A DNA stretch of 64,000 nt from Marinomonas aquiplantarum (lineage in GTDB: Bacteria > Pseudomonadota > Gammaproteobacteria > Pseudomonadales > Marinomonadaceae), in assembly GCF_003314975.1 (NCBI RefSeq), contig NZ_QNRF01000014.1, positions 1 to 64,000 on the forward strand, read 5' to 3'. The position numbers and the translations under genes are program-made. The notes beneath the pieces are model-generated. The model saw only the letters and a list, made by a program, of their open reading frames with translations. It was not told the origin of the DNA and did no database searches. Numbering within the stretch: position 1 is the first letter of the stretch; each line of letters starts with the position of its first letter. Positions 27,436-36,583 of the stretch are shown one piece after another.

Positions 27436-29022
27436 ATGTCAATTCTATTGTCTGCTTTACCAATATTACTACTAATTTGGGCGATGACTAAGCGTCATTC
27501 GGTGCCGTCTCACATAGCTTTACCTAGCACAGCCTTGTTGGTTGCAGCGATTCAGTACGGTTATTTTGAAGCGGATGTGCGTCTAATGCTAGCAAATAGT
27601 GTGGCGGGTATCTTGTCTGTCCTGACGCCTATATCCATTGTGGCTGGCGCCATTTTATTGAATCGGGTGTTGTTTTATTCGGGGGCTGAAGCGGTTTTAA
27701 GTCGTTGGCTAAAAAGCGTGAGTCAAAATAAAGTGGCGCAGTTGATGATCATAGGTTGGGCGTTTGCTTTTATGATCGAAGGGGCGTCTGGTTTTGGTAC
27801 GCCAGCAGCAATTGCAGCGCCCATTTTAATTGGCTTGGGTTTTCCTATCTTGCCTGTCGCGGTTCTTACATTAACAATGAACTCCATTCCCGTGTCCTTT
27901 GGTGCGGTTGGTACACCCATTTGGTTTGGTTTATCAGGTTTGTCTTTAACCACCCAAAGTTTACATGAGGTGGCTCAACACACAGCCTTGATAAATATGC
28001 TGGCTGCCTTTGTTGTTCCTATCATGGCTTTGCGTTTTGTTGTTTCTTGGCAAGACATTCGTTCTAACTTGGTGTTTATTTTGTTAAGCATTCTATCCTG
28101 TACTGTCCCTTATGTTTTGGTGGCTCAGTGGAATCTTGAATTTCCAGCCTTGGTTGGTGGTGCTGTGGGCGTTATGTTGAGTGTTATCTTAGCAGCTCGT
28201 GGTGTGGGACTGGCAACATCCACAACAGATCAGAATAGCGAAGCGGTATTGGATTCAAAAGAAGTCATGAAAGCCTTATCGCCATTTATGTTATTGATTG
28301 CGATTTTGTTGTTAACACGGCTGCCCAGTGTGGGGTTAAAACAGTGGTTAAACTCAACGTTGCCAATAGGGCAATGGACATCGTATATCGGCGAGTTTGA
28401 GGTAAGTCGGTCTTTGGTGTTTGGGTTACATAATATTTTAGGAACAGACATAAGCTGGCAATATAAGAGTTTATACGTTCCAGCTTTGATTCCTTTTGTC
28501 TTGGTAGTGTTCGTTTGTGTTCCGTTATTTCGTATGTCGTTACAGCAAGTCAAGTTAGCAATAAAGGATACAGGAGGTCGATTGCGTCTGCCTTGTGTGT
28601 CTTTGATCGGGGCATTGGTAATGGTGAATTTGATGATGCAGGGAGAGGCATCGTCTCCCATGTTTTTAATTGCTCAAGGGTTTTCCCAAGTATTAGGAGA
28701 AAGTTGGGCCTTTACAGCAGCATTGTTAGGAGCGTTAGGCTCTTTTTTTTCAGGCTCCGCGACCGTCTCAAACCTTACTTTTGGCGCTATTCAATTGGAA
28801 ATTGCGCAATCGGTTGGCTTGCCAGTAGGCTTGATTTTGGCGTTGCAGTCCGCGGGCGCGGCGATGGGCAATATGGTTTGTATCAATAATATTATCGCGG
28901 TCTCCACCATCGTTGGCATTAGTAATAAAGAGGGCCTCATTATTACGCGGACTCTGCGGCCAATGTTGGCTTATGCATTGATCGCTGCTTTGTATTCGTA
29001 TGGATTTCTATGGCTGCTTTAG
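27436..29022 (+). CDS. L-lactate permease family transporter
   Basis: 528 residues with twelve or more hydrophobic segments, of the LctP/GlcA family that imports lactate or glycolate with protons. Characteristic segments include TPISIVAGAILLNRVLFYSG, EGASGFGTPAAIAAPILIGL and GSFFSGSATVSNLTFGAIQ. It is slightly shorter than E. coli LldP (551). The ribosome site is weak: AGGGA about 14 bases upstream, inside a possible leader hairpin. No lactate dehydrogenase or glycolate oxidase gene is adjacent, so the substrate cannot be narrowed down. The gene after it is only 10 bases away. Confidence 0.88.
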   Translation: MSILLSALPILLLIWAMTKRHSVPSHIALPSTALLVAAIQYGYFEADVRLMLANSVAGILSVLTPISIVAGAILLNRVLFYSGAEAVLSRWLKSVSQNKVAQLMIIGWAFAFMIEGASGFGTPAAIAAPILIGLGFPILPVAVLTLTMNSIPVSFGAVGTPIWFGLSGLSLTTQSLHEVAQHTALINMLAAFVVPIMALRFVVSWQDIRSNLVFILLSILSCTVPYVLVAQWNLEFPALVGGAVGVMLSVILAARGVGLATSTTDQNSEAVLDSKEVMKALSPFMLLIAILLLTRLPSVGLKQWLNSTLPIGQWTSYIGEFEVSRSLVFGLHNILGTDISWQYKSLYVPALIPFVLVVFVCVPLFRMSLQQVKLAIKDTGGRLRLPCVSLIGALVMVNLMMQGEASSPMFLIAQGFSQVLGESWAFTAALLGALGSFFSGSATVSNLTFGAIQLEIAQSVGLPVGLILALQSAGAAMGNMVCINNIIAVSTIVGISNKEGLIITRTLRPMLAYALIAALYSYGFLWLL

Positions 29023-29032
29023 GAGCAAAAGC

Positions 29033-29446
29033 ATGCAAAAGGTCTTTGTCTTTGGCACCTTGAAAGAAGGTTTTCCGAATTTTAGGCACAATCAAGGACG
29101 TCGCTTTCGAACGGAGTTTGTGACCCAAAGAGCATTTCCCTTATATCTGGTGGGAGAACGTTACTCTCCTTGGCTGATATTCACGCCAGGTTTAGGTCAT
29201 GCCATCAAAGGACAAGTGTTTGAAGTAACAGACAAGGTCTTACGAGAGATGGACTTGCTTGAAAGAGTCAATGAAATAGAGGGGTATCAGCGAGCCGAAA
29301 TAGACGTTGTTTGCCAGCAAACGAGTGACGTTTTTAGGGTATCTGTTTACGTTAAGCCAAGTCTATCTTTGTCGGTTCATGAGATTAGAATGGAATTGAA
29401 AGGCGAGTATTTATTGGAGCATGCGAAATTATATCGCCCTCGATAA
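29033..29446 (+). CDS. Gamma-glutamylcyclotransferase-like (AIG2/GGACT fold) protein
   Basis: 137 residues. The N-terminal VFVFGTLKEGFPN matches the Y/FGTLxxG substrate loop of the gamma-glutamylcyclotransferase fold, and a candidate catalytic glutamate lies in EMDLLERVNE. Homologues such as GGACT open gamma-glutamyl-amine links or make 5-oxoproline. The start at 29033 follows AGGAG, ten bases after the permease stop, so it is probably cotranscribed. The physiological substrate is unknown. Confidence 0.75.
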   Translation: MQKVFVFGTLKEGFPNFRHNQGRRFRTEFVTQRAFPLYLVGERYSPWLIFTPGLGHAIKGQVFEVTDKVLREMDLLERVNEIEGYQRAEIDVVCQQTSDVFRVSVYVKPSLSLSVHEIRMELKGEYLLEHAKLYRPR

Positions 29447-29475
29447 CCTTATATGTGTTGGGCACTGTGATAAAA

Positions 29476-29499
29476 AAGGCCAGTCGTATGACTGGCCTT
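29476..29499 (-). terminator. Rho-independent terminator after the alanine symporter gene
   Basis: A perfect 10-bp stem AAGGCCAGTC/GACTGGCCTT with a 4-base loop. On the minus strand it is followed by a T run (the A run at 29472-29477), suiting the leftward symporter gene that ends at 29543. It also sits 29 bases past the rightward cyclotransferase-like gene. Confidence 0.85.
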
Positions 29500-29542
29500 G
29501 ATGTTTGTCACTATGATTTAACATGACAGTGACGGGACAATA

Positions 29543-31057
29543 TTACTTATCCGCTTCGTTTTTTGCTTGCTGCTTTTCTAGACGTTTTTCCCAGAAATCA
29601 GCACCTTTAATACCTAAAGCTTTTGGGTCAAAAGTATAGTCTTTAACGCCATTCGCTTTCTGTTGCTCGTAATCTCTCAATGCTTTCATCGTTGGTTTCG
29701 CCATGAAGAAGATTAACAAAATCCCCACGATGTTTAACCAAGCCATCAAGCCAACACCCACATCACCAAGGTTCCAGATGTAACCTGCTGTGTTTACGGT
29801 ACCGTACGCGACCATAAACATGATCAGTAGTTTCACTAGTGTTAGTGGAATATTGATTTTTAACGCGCGACGTAAGTAAGCGACGTTGGTTTCTGCGATG
29901 TAGTAATACGCCAGGATGGTTGTGAAAGCGAAGAAGAACAAAGCAATACCAACAAAGGCGGAACCCGTATGCCCAAATACACTAGCTAATGCCATTTGAG
30001 TAAAGGCTGGAGAGGCGATGATGGTTGAAGGATCAACATTTTGTACGATGAATTGACCTTCTGCCAATGCGCCTTGTACGTTGTACTGCTGCGTGATCAA
30101 GATCATCAATGCCGTTGCGGTACAAATAAACAGCGTATCAATGTAAACAGAGAAGGCTTGTACTAATCCCTGTTGTGCTGGGTGTTGTACTTCTGCTGCT
30201 GCCGCGGCATGTGGACCAGTACCTTGACCTGCTTCGTTAGAGTAAACACCACGTTTTACACCCCAACCAATGGCCGCACCAAAGCCAGCTTGTGCTGTGA
30301 AGGCATCAGAAATGATTAGGCCAAAAATACCAGGCACTTTATCAAGGTTTAAGAAAACGATGATTAACGCCATGATGATGTAACCAAACGCCATGAATGG
30401 CACGATAACTTGCGTGAAGTTAGCGATACGTTTGATACCACCAAAAATGATAAAAGCCAATACGACGAGAATCACAGCAAGCGCAACTAGCTTAGTTGAG
30501 CCGACTTCACCAAAAGAACTGGTGACCATAGTGCCTTCGCCAAATACTTGAGTAACAGCATTACCTACAGAGTTGGCTTGAATGCCAGGTAAGAAGATGC
30601 CACAGGCAATGATAGAAGACAGAGCAAACAACACGCCCAACCATTTCCAGCCTAGGCAACGTTCAAAGTAGTAAGCTGGGCCACCACGATACTGACCGTT
30701 TTCACTCACTTTGTAGATTTGACCTAAGGTTGATTCCGCGTAAGCCGTGCTAGCGCCTAGGAAGGCTACAACCCACATCCAGAATACGGCTCCAGGACCA
30801 CCGAAACCGATAGCGGCAGCAACACCGGCAATATTACCAGTACCAACACGACCAGACAGTGACACTGCTAGCGCTTGGAAAGACGAAATGCCTTTATCTG
30901 AGGTATTACCGTTGAACAACAGAGTCCACATTTCTTTGAAATGACGAACTTGTGCAAAACGCGTCAGAATTGAGTAGAAAAGACCTGCACCAAGACATAG
31001 ATAAATTAAGGCAGGGCTCCAAATGATCCCGTTCAGGAAATCAATGAATGCTTGCAT
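29543..31057 (-). CDS. Sodium:alanine (AGCS) symporter
   Basis: 504 residues with about ten or eleven hydrophobic segments. The family hallmarks GRVGTGNIAGVAAAIGFGGPG and KRGVYSNEAGQGTGPHAAAA are present. It co-transports alanine and/or glycine with Na+ across the inner membrane, fitting a marine host. The ATG at 31057 follows GAGGATT; the longest frame adds 34 residues that lack features of the family and is not preferred. It is apparently monocistronic, with a terminator at each side. Confidence 0.92.
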   Translation of the reverse strand: MQAFIDFLNGIIWSPALIYLCLGAGLFYSILTRFAQVRHFKEMWTLLFNGNTSDKGISSFQALAVSLSGRVGTGNIAGVAAAIGFGGPGAVFWMWVVAFLGASTAYAESTLGQIYKVSENGQYRGGPAYYFERCLGWKWLGVLFALSSIIACGIFLPGIQANSVGNAVTQVFGEGTMVTSSFGEVGSTKLVALAVILVVLAFIIFGGIKRIANFTQVIVPFMAFGYIIMALIIVFLNLDKVPGIFGLIISDAFTAQAGFGAAIGWGVKRGVYSNEAGQGTGPHAAAAAEVQHPAQQGLVQAFSVYIDTLFICTATALMILITQQYNVQGALAEGQFIVQNVDPSTIIASPAFTQMALASVFGHTGSAFVGIALFFFAFTTILAYYYIAETNVAYLRRALKINIPLTLVKLLIMFMVAYGTVNTAGYIWNLGDVGVGLMAWLNIVGILLIFFMAKPTMKALRDYEQQKANGVKDYTFDPKALGIKGADFWEKRLEKQQAKNEADK

Positions 31058-31282
31058 AGTGAATCCTCGAGTATAAGCTCTGTGAGCTTTTTTAATTGTT
31101 ATATTCCTTGTGAAGAAACAAAGCTTGTGGCCTGTTTTCTTCGTACTGAGAATGCGCACTAAAATCCGTAAGTAAGCAACTTAACATTAAGAAAAAAGTG
31201 TGCACCTTAGTGGGGCAAATTTATCACGATTCCCTGCATTACGCTATTTAACATAAGCAAAAAAATTGCCTTAATAAAAAAA

Positions 31283-31310
31283 ATCCCGACACCAAAATGG
31301 AGGTCGGGAT
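31283..31310 (-). terminator. Rho-independent terminator after the tct operon
   Basis: An 8-bp stem ATCCCGAC/GTCGGGAT with a 12-base loop, followed on the minus strand by a run of eight or more T (the A run at 31275-31283). It ends the leftward prpF-tctC-tctA transcript. Confidence 0.88.
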
Positions 31311-31351
31311 AGGAAGGCGGGAGTGCCTTTTGAATAAATTACAATATGAGC

Positions 31352-33322
31352 TTAGACAATAAGACGAATCGCATTTAATAGGTATTCGTCAAACATGCCT
31401 TCAGGATAATCAACGTGCATCACTCGCCCTAAGGTCACTAAGAAGATGACTAAGCAAACAGCAATAGTGGTGGATTTTATGTAAGAGGCTTTTGCTATCA
31501 ATCTTAAGAACACCAAAGAAAAGACAAAAGTAGTACAAATAAAACCGAACAAATAATAACCGTAAGCAATACCAAAGAAGCCTGCTATATAGACGAGATT
31601 TGGTGTTAAACCCGCGGCAGTCATTTGGTGCTTTTCACGGACGGATTTAAAGATCACCATCACAACAGAGAACAACACAATGGCGATGGCAATGATTGGG
31701 AAGGATCTGGTTAATTTCGCCATATCCCATACATCAAACAAAGCATAACCACCGCATACAGCAAAAACAGCAACAATGGCTAGGTCCGCGTAGGACATAG
31801 TTTGTTTTTCTTCTGCTGGTGCAACCGCTTTTTCGGCGTCACTGGCGTCTGCCAATTTTGCCTCTTTGCGTTTTTTCAGAATCGGTGGCAATACAAAGCC
31901 GATGACAATTAAAGCCGCAATAATGATGACACCTGGACGAGAGAACCAAGAGGTTCCATAGAATTGAATGCTTTGGAAGAAGTAATTTTCAGCACCAGAA
32001 GACAGCACGAAACCGATCAGAAATGCTGGTCGAGGCCAGTTTGCGCCTTTCATCAAAATGCCAAGGCTGGCAACCACACCTAGCAGGATAAAGTCACCTA
32101 GGCTGCGCGTCGCTTGGTAAGCGGCAAACAGAATAAGGGTTAAGATAATTGGCGTTAAGATAGAAAACTTAATGTAAGTTAGCAAAGAAATAGGGCGGGT
32201 AAAACAAATGCAGAAAATAGCGCCCAGAATGTTTGCCATCGCTAATGACCAGATAATAGTGTACGTCAGGTCAAGGTGCGTAGAAATCATCGACACGCCA
32301 GGCTGAATGCCTAACAACAGCATACCACCTAAGAAAACCGCAGCAGAGCCTGAGCCAGGTACACCAAACAAAATGGTTGGAATCATACTACCAGAGGCGC
32401 AGGCATTGTTGGCGGATTCTGGAGCGATAACACCACGAATCTCACCTTTACCAAACTGCGATGTGTCTTTGCTTGAATTCAGTGCAAAGCTGTAGGTCAT
32501 CCAGTCAACGACCGAACCACCAAGACCTGGTATCGCACCGATTAAGCTACCAAAAACGGATGATTTTCCGACCAATGGTAAGTTGGCAAAAACGTCTTTA
32601 AAGCCTTGGCCTAAACCATGTCCAAGTTTATTTTTAGACGAAGCAATGGCGGTGTCTTTTACCAATAAGCTGACAATTTCAGGTAGGGCAAAAATACCCA
32701 AACCAACGATAACCAATGGAATGCCATCGTATAAATAATCAATGTCTAGGGTAAAACGGAATTCACCGGTTGCTGGAGCACCACCAATGGTGCCGACCAA
32801 CAAGCCAAATCCACAGGCCGCCAATCCCTTGTATAGATTACCTCCAGAAAGCGCCGCAACCACACTTAAGCCCAATAGGGTTAGCATGAAAAGCTCGGCG
32901 GATGAGAAGGCTAATACAACAGGGCGTGCGACGAGGATAAAAACGCTGAGCACGATGGCACCAACAACACCACCTATCATGGAAGACAGGAAGGCCGCTG
33001 AAAGTGCGCGCGCTGCTTGGCCTTTCTTTGCTAATGGGAAGCCGTCCATCACAGTTGCCTGTGATGAACTGGAGCCTGGTATACCCATTAGGACAGAGGT
33101 AAAGGTATCCCCTGTTGGAATTACGGCGACAAGTCCCATCAGCATACCGAGACCAACGGAAGGTTCCATCCCATATAAAAAAGGTAAGAGTAAAGACATT
33201 CCGGCAATACCGCCGAGTCCAGGAATAATCCCTACGACTAAACCAACCAATACACCCGTTATTAAATAGGTGAGGTGGCCGATTGACAGTATTTGATCTA
33301 GGGCGCTGAGGAACTCAATCAT
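31352..33322 (-). CDS. tctA: Tripartite tricarboxylate transporter TctA with fused TctB-like domain
   Basis: 656 residues, about 150 longer than usual TctA proteins. Residues 1-495 form the large TctA membrane subunit (GLGGIAGMSLLLPFLYGM, GIPGSSSSQATVMDGFPLAK, LIGAIPGLGGSVVDWMTYSF). A charged linker (KKRKEAKLADASDAEKAVAP) leads to a further domain of about four hydrophobic segments with the size and layout of the small TctB subunit, for which no separate gene exists here. AGGAGTT precedes the ATG. Together with TctC it would import a carboxylate using an ion gradient. The gene is 23 bases after tctC in one operon. Confidence 0.88.
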   Translation of the reverse strand: MIEFLSALDQILSIGHLTYLITGVLVGLVVGIIPGLGGIAGMSLLLPFLYGMEPSVGLGMLMGLVAVIPTGDTFTSVLMGIPGSSSSQATVMDGFPLAKKGQAARALSAAFLSSMIGGVVGAIVLSVFILVARPVVLAFSSAELFMLTLLGLSVVAALSGGNLYKGLAACGFGLLVGTIGGAPATGEFRFTLDIDYLYDGIPLVIVGLGIFALPEIVSLLVKDTAIASSKNKLGHGLGQGFKDVFANLPLVGKSSVFGSLIGAIPGLGGSVVDWMTYSFALNSSKDTSQFGKGEIRGVIAPESANNACASGSMIPTILFGVPGSGSAAVFLGGMLLLGIQPGVSMISTHLDLTYTIIWSLAMANILGAIFCICFTRPISLLTYIKFSILTPIILTLILFAAYQATRSLGDFILLGVVASLGILMKGANWPRPAFLIGFVLSSGAENYFFQSIQFYGTSWFSRPGVIIIAALIVIGFVLPPILKKRKEAKLADASDAEKAVAPAEEKQTMSYADLAIVAVFAVCGGYALFDVWDMAKLTRSFPIIAIAIVLFSVVMVIFKSVREKHQMTAAGLTPNLVYIAGFFGIAYGYYLFGFICTTFVFSLVFLRLIAKASYIKSTTIAVCLVIFLVTLGRVMHVDYPEGMFDEYLLNAIRLIV

Positions 33323-33345
33323 TAATAATAACTCCTAAAACCAGA

Positions 33346-34428
33346 TTACAGAGTGTAATCAAATTTTGTTTTCAACCATTGTGCGACCCATTTGTACAGA
33401 TCAGGTGAAATATTAAGCGCATTGCTTAGGTGCTGTGCAGCATCGATGCCTTCAACATTGACGTAAGGACCAACTTGTACCGCTGATTCTTTGATGAAAG
33501 TTGGGTCTTTCAACATTGCGTTGATACCTTTACGGTAAGCGGCAATGACATCACTTGGAGTGTCAGCAGGAATAAAGATAACTTTCTGGAAAGCGAAACC
33601 AGCGGCTAGGAACTTAGAGTAAGCTTCATAAGCTTCGCCAGAAGGCTGCTTGCCGTACTTCTCGAAGTAAACTTCTTGGAAAGTAGGTAGGTCTGGAAAC
33701 GCAGGGTCGCGAACCACTTTACCTTCTTTGTTAAGTACGCCTAAAGAAAATAATGGTACTGCTTTATCATTGTTCACAAGATCAACAACTGAGTTCAAGT
33801 AAGCAGAAGACGTTTGGAAATCAATTTTCGCTTCGCCACGCTCAAAGGCTAGACGACCAGCGCCACGACTCTTCATACCGAATACAGGTTTAACGTCTAA
33901 ACCTAGCATTTCGAAAGCGATCAATACAGGCAACTCAAGACGAGTTGGGCCTTGAGAACCAAAAGGAAGTGTTACACCATCAAGCTTGTTGATGTCGGCT
34001 GCAGATTTAACACCTAGGTTTGGTTGTACGTAAACAACACCGCCAGTTGGGCTCGCCATAAGTGGCAACCATTTGTCGAAGTTATAACGTACACGTTTGT
34101 CACCCAACATGAATGGGAACAAGGTAGATGCAGATGTGCCTAGAATGTCTTGACCATTGTCTTTAGCACGCTTGTAGAACAAGTTAGTACCAGTGATAGA
34201 ACCACCGCCAGGTTGGTTTTTGATCACAACAGTTGGGTTGCCTTCTAGGTTTTTCGTTAGATGAGGAGCAATAAAACGAGCCCAAACATCCGTACCACCA
34301 CCCACACCAAATGGAATGGTCCAATTAATGGTCGAAGGAACTTGTGTTTCTTCTGCTTGGATTGGGGCCGCAACTAAACAACTGAAAGACAGTAGAGAAG
34401 CACCTAATAGCGTAGAAAGTTTTTTCAT
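33346..34428 (-). CDS. tctC: Tripartite tricarboxylate transporter substrate-binding protein TctC
   Basis: 360 residues with a Sec signal peptide ending near residue 26 (APIQAEE). The mature part shows the Bug/TctC fold: WTIPFGVGGGTDVWAR at its start and VVIKNQPGGGSITGTN, the loop that binds a carboxylate through water molecules. Binds its acid in the periplasm and passes it to TctA(B). The ligand cannot be read from sequence; the adjacent PrpF-type isomerase suggests an unsaturated tricarboxylate. It lies 62 bases after prpF in the same direction. Confidence 0.9.
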   Translation of the reverse strand: MKKLSTLLGASLLSFSCLVAAPIQAEETQVPSTINWTIPFGVGGGTDVWARFIAPHLTKNLEGNPTVVIKNQPGGGSITGTNLFYKRAKDNGQDILGTSASTLFPFMLGDKRVRYNFDKWLPLMASPTGGVVYVQPNLGVKSAADINKLDGVTLPFGSQGPTRLELPVLIAFEMLGLDVKPVFGMKSRGAGRLAFERGEAKIDFQTSSAYLNSVVDLVNNDKAVPLFSLGVLNKEGKVVRDPAFPDLPTFQEVYFEKYGKQPSGEAYEAYSKFLAAGFAFQKVIFIPADTPSDVIAAYRKGINAMLKDPTFIKESAVQVGPYVNVEGIDAAQHLSNALNISPDLYKWVAQWLKTKFDYTL

Positions 34429-34490
34429 CGAATTTTTCCTTTCTTGTTTTTATGACGAATCAATACGTTAATTTATCTGTATTGAAATGG

Positions 34491-35552
34491 TTAATTGAGA
34501 TATACCGTACCAGACAGTATCTTCTTCGCTGTGCGTATCAGTGATACGCTGTTTAACTCTGATGGATTATCTTCCTTGCGTTGAGCGGTAAGCTCTATCT
34601 TCCCTGATGGATGTTCCAAGGTGAAAAACGAAGTATTTTCGTTTTCACCAATCAGTTTTGACGCCACAGTTCCAGGCAAACAACAAGCCGTCACAATGGC
34701 AATACTGCCTGTTACAGCTAATGCTTTATGGCATTTGTGTGGCACAAAATAGCGGGCGCAGACCGTGCCACCTTGTGAGGCAGGTGAAAGCAAAATGGGT
34801 TTAGGAATAACGGATTCAGACACGTCTCCCATGCCCATTAACTCACCAGCTTGTAAGCGAATATTTTCTAGGCGAGACATAAATTCATGGTCTTCATCTA
34901 ACTCAGATGGTGCTTCATGCCCAGTTTTACCAAGTTGAGCGGCATTGATAATAACGACAGGGGTTGCTGCATCAATGCAAGTGACTTCAACCGAATCAAT
35001 CAGATTGGTTTTCTGTCCCGTTGGTAGCAATTTACCTGTTTTCGCGCCTTCTACGTCTAGAAACGTTAGTTCAATTGGTGCGCCAGGTGAGTTGGTGCCA
35101 CTGATGGTAATATCACCTTTGTATTCTACTTGGCCATTTGGCGTCAGAACGGTTGAGTGAATGATTTTTCCAGTATTTAAATTATGGATGCGCACCGTAG
35201 TTTTGTCTTTTTGGGCGGGGAATAAACCGGTTTCAATGGCATAGGGAGCCACTCCCGCAAGCATATTGCCGCAATTTGGCGCGAAGTCGACCTTTTTTTC
35301 GATAATGCTGACCTGCGCAAATAAATAATCCACATCCGCATCTGGGTGAGTGGAAGGGCCAACCATCGCAACTTTGCTGGTTAAGCTGTTGCCGCCACCA
35401 ATGCCATCAAGCTGAAGTTCGTGACCAGATCCCATCACCTTCATCAAAATTTCAGCGCAGGCCTCGCGATCCGAAGGTAAATCAGACATGTTGAAATATG
35501 GACCGCGAGAGGTACCGCCACGCATAATCATGCAGGAGATGGTTTGTGACAT
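34491..35552 (-). CDS. PrpF-family isomerase/tautomerase (aconitate or 4-oxalomesaconate type)
   Basis: 353 residues of the PrpF family (diaminopimelate-epimerase fold). The N-terminal MRGGTSRGPYF and the NCGNML segment with its catalytic-type cysteine are characteristic, and a second cysteine pair lies in VTACCLPG. Known members isomerise cis- and trans-aconitate or 2-methylaconitate, or tautomerise 4-oxalomesaconate (GalD) in gallate breakdown. No other gallate genes are present, so an aconitate-type substrate imported by the following TctC/TctA is the simpler reading. First gene of the operon, opposite a LysR regulator; an AGGTTAA-like site precedes the start. Confidence 0.8.
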   Translation of the reverse strand: MSQTISCMIMRGGTSRGPYFNMSDLPSDREACAEILMKVMGSGHELQLDGIGGGNSLTSKVAMVGPSTHPDADVDYLFAQVSIIEKKVDFAPNCGNMLAGVAPYAIETGLFPAQKDKTTVRIHNLNTGKIIHSTVLTPNGQVEYKGDITISGTNSPGAPIELTFLDVEGAKTGKLLPTGQKTNLIDSVEVTCIDAATPVVIINAAQLGKTGHEAPSELDEDHEFMSRLENIRLQAGELMGMGDVSESVIPKPILLSPASQGGTVCARYFVPHKCHKALAVTGSIAIVTACCLPGTVASKLIGENENTSFFTLEHPSGKIELTAQRKEDNPSELNSVSLIRTAKKILSGTVYLN

Positions 35553-35618
35553 TGAGATTAACCTTTCTTGTTGTTTGAACTTAGCGCTAAAGTCTCACAT
35601 TCGCCATTGCTGCATCAA

Positions 35619-35635
35619 ATGCAAAGATAGTGCAT
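35619..35635. promoter_or_regulatory. Candidate LysR-type operator in the divergent prpF/lysR region
   Basis: ATGCA-N7-TGCAT, a palindrome with the T-N11-A form typical of LysR regulators, lies between the divergent starts. A CATAAT -10-like element overlaps its right end, and further TGCAT copies and a TTAGCGCTAA palindrome (35581-35590) stand nearby. Confidence 0.55.
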
Positions 35636-35669
35636 AATTGATGCGTAAAACGAATTAATAGGAGTGGCC

Positions 35670-36581
35670 ATGCATCAGATTGAATTTAAGGATTTGGTGA
35701 TTTTTATCCGTATTGCTGAGACGGGAAACTTCCACGATGCCGCGGAATTAACGCATTTATCTCAGCCGGCGTTGAGTCGTAGGATGCAAAAATTAGAAGG
35801 GATTTTAGGAGCGCCCTTGTTTGAACGCACCACTCGAAAAACTTGGTTGACATCAGTTGGTCGAGAATTTTTACCAAAAGCAAGACGCATGGTTGAAGAG
35901 TTTGAGTTGTCTGTTTTAGGCATAAAAGACATGGCGTCACAGCAAAAAGGTAAAGTCACCATTGCTTGTATACCCACCGCGGCATTCTATTTTCTACCTA
36001 GTGTCATCAATGTGTTTAACGAACGTTACCCGGGAATTCGCATTCAGATCTTGGATGAAAGTGCTAATCATGGGTTGGAATCGGTGATTCGTGGTGATGC
36101 GGATTTTGGTATCAATATGGCGATCGCGCAACATCCTGAGGTGTCCTTTACGCCTTTGTTGGATGATCCATTTGTGGTGTGCCTGCGCACAGATCACCCC
36201 TTGTGTGATTTGGATGAAGTATCTTGGGAAGACATTGCTCCATATAAGTTAATCAGTGTAGGACGAGCCAGTGGTAATCGTATTTTATTAGATAAATCTC
36301 TTGCCCGAGATCAGGTGAACTTGAACAGTTTTTATGAGGTTCAACATTTGTCCACTTCACTCGGTTTGGTGGAAATGGGATTGGGAATATCCATTGTTCC
36401 TAAGTTGGCAATGCCACTTAGTACGGCATCCGTGTTAACTTCTCGTCCTTTAAAAGGGCAACAAATTGATCGATCGATTGGCCTGGTAAAGCGTAGTTCA
36501 ACATCGCTTTCGCCTGCGGCGGATTTGTTTATCAATATCTTGCTAGAGCGCTGGTCTGTGGTCAGTAAAGATCCTATTTAG
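35670..36581 (+). CDS. LysR-family transcriptional regulator
   Basis: 303 residues. The N-terminal helix-turn-helix (FHDAAELTHLSQPALSRRMQKLE, about residues 21-43) is followed by a periplasmic-binding-like effector domain. The ATG at 35670 follows AGGAG by five bases; a GTG six bases upstream lies inside that site and is rejected. Divergent from prpF-tctC-tctA, it probably controls that operon in response to its substrate, a standard LysR arrangement. The stop is only 2 bases from the stop of the convergent methyltransferase gene. Confidence 0.88.
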   Translation: MHQIEFKDLVIFIRIAETGNFHDAAELTHLSQPALSRRMQKLEGILGAPLFERTTRKTWLTSVGREFLPKARRMVEEFELSVLGIKDMASQQKGKVTIACIPTAAFYFLPSVINVFNERYPGIRIQILDESANHGLESVIRGDADFGINMAIAQHPEVSFTPLLDDPFVVCLRTDHPLCDLDEVSWEDIAPYKLISVGRASGNRILLDKSLARDQVNLNSFYEVQHLSTSLGLVEMGLGISIVPKLAMPLSTASVLTSRPLKGQQIDRSIGLVKRSSTSLSPAADLFINILLERWSVVSKDPI

Positions 36582-36583
36582 TT

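Noticed and set aside
28230..28661. 143-codon leftward frame opposite the lactate permease
   Set aside because: Antisense to a well supported transporter gene, with no recognisable domain.
31058..31280. Glycine riboswitch expected in front of an alanine/glycine symporter
   Set aside because: The characteristic conserved segments of the glycine riboswitch are not present on the minus strand; only a short AAGCTC/GAGCTT hairpin is seen.
32742..33269. 175-codon rightward frame opposite tctA
   Set aside because: Antisense to a clear membrane transporter; Pro/Ala/Ser/Thr-rich translation typical of a shadow frame.
34491..35552. Assignment of the PrpF-type gene as part of the methylcitrate cycle
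   Set aside because: No prpB, prpC or acnD gene is adjacent; the neighbours are a tricarboxylate transporter and a LysR regulator.
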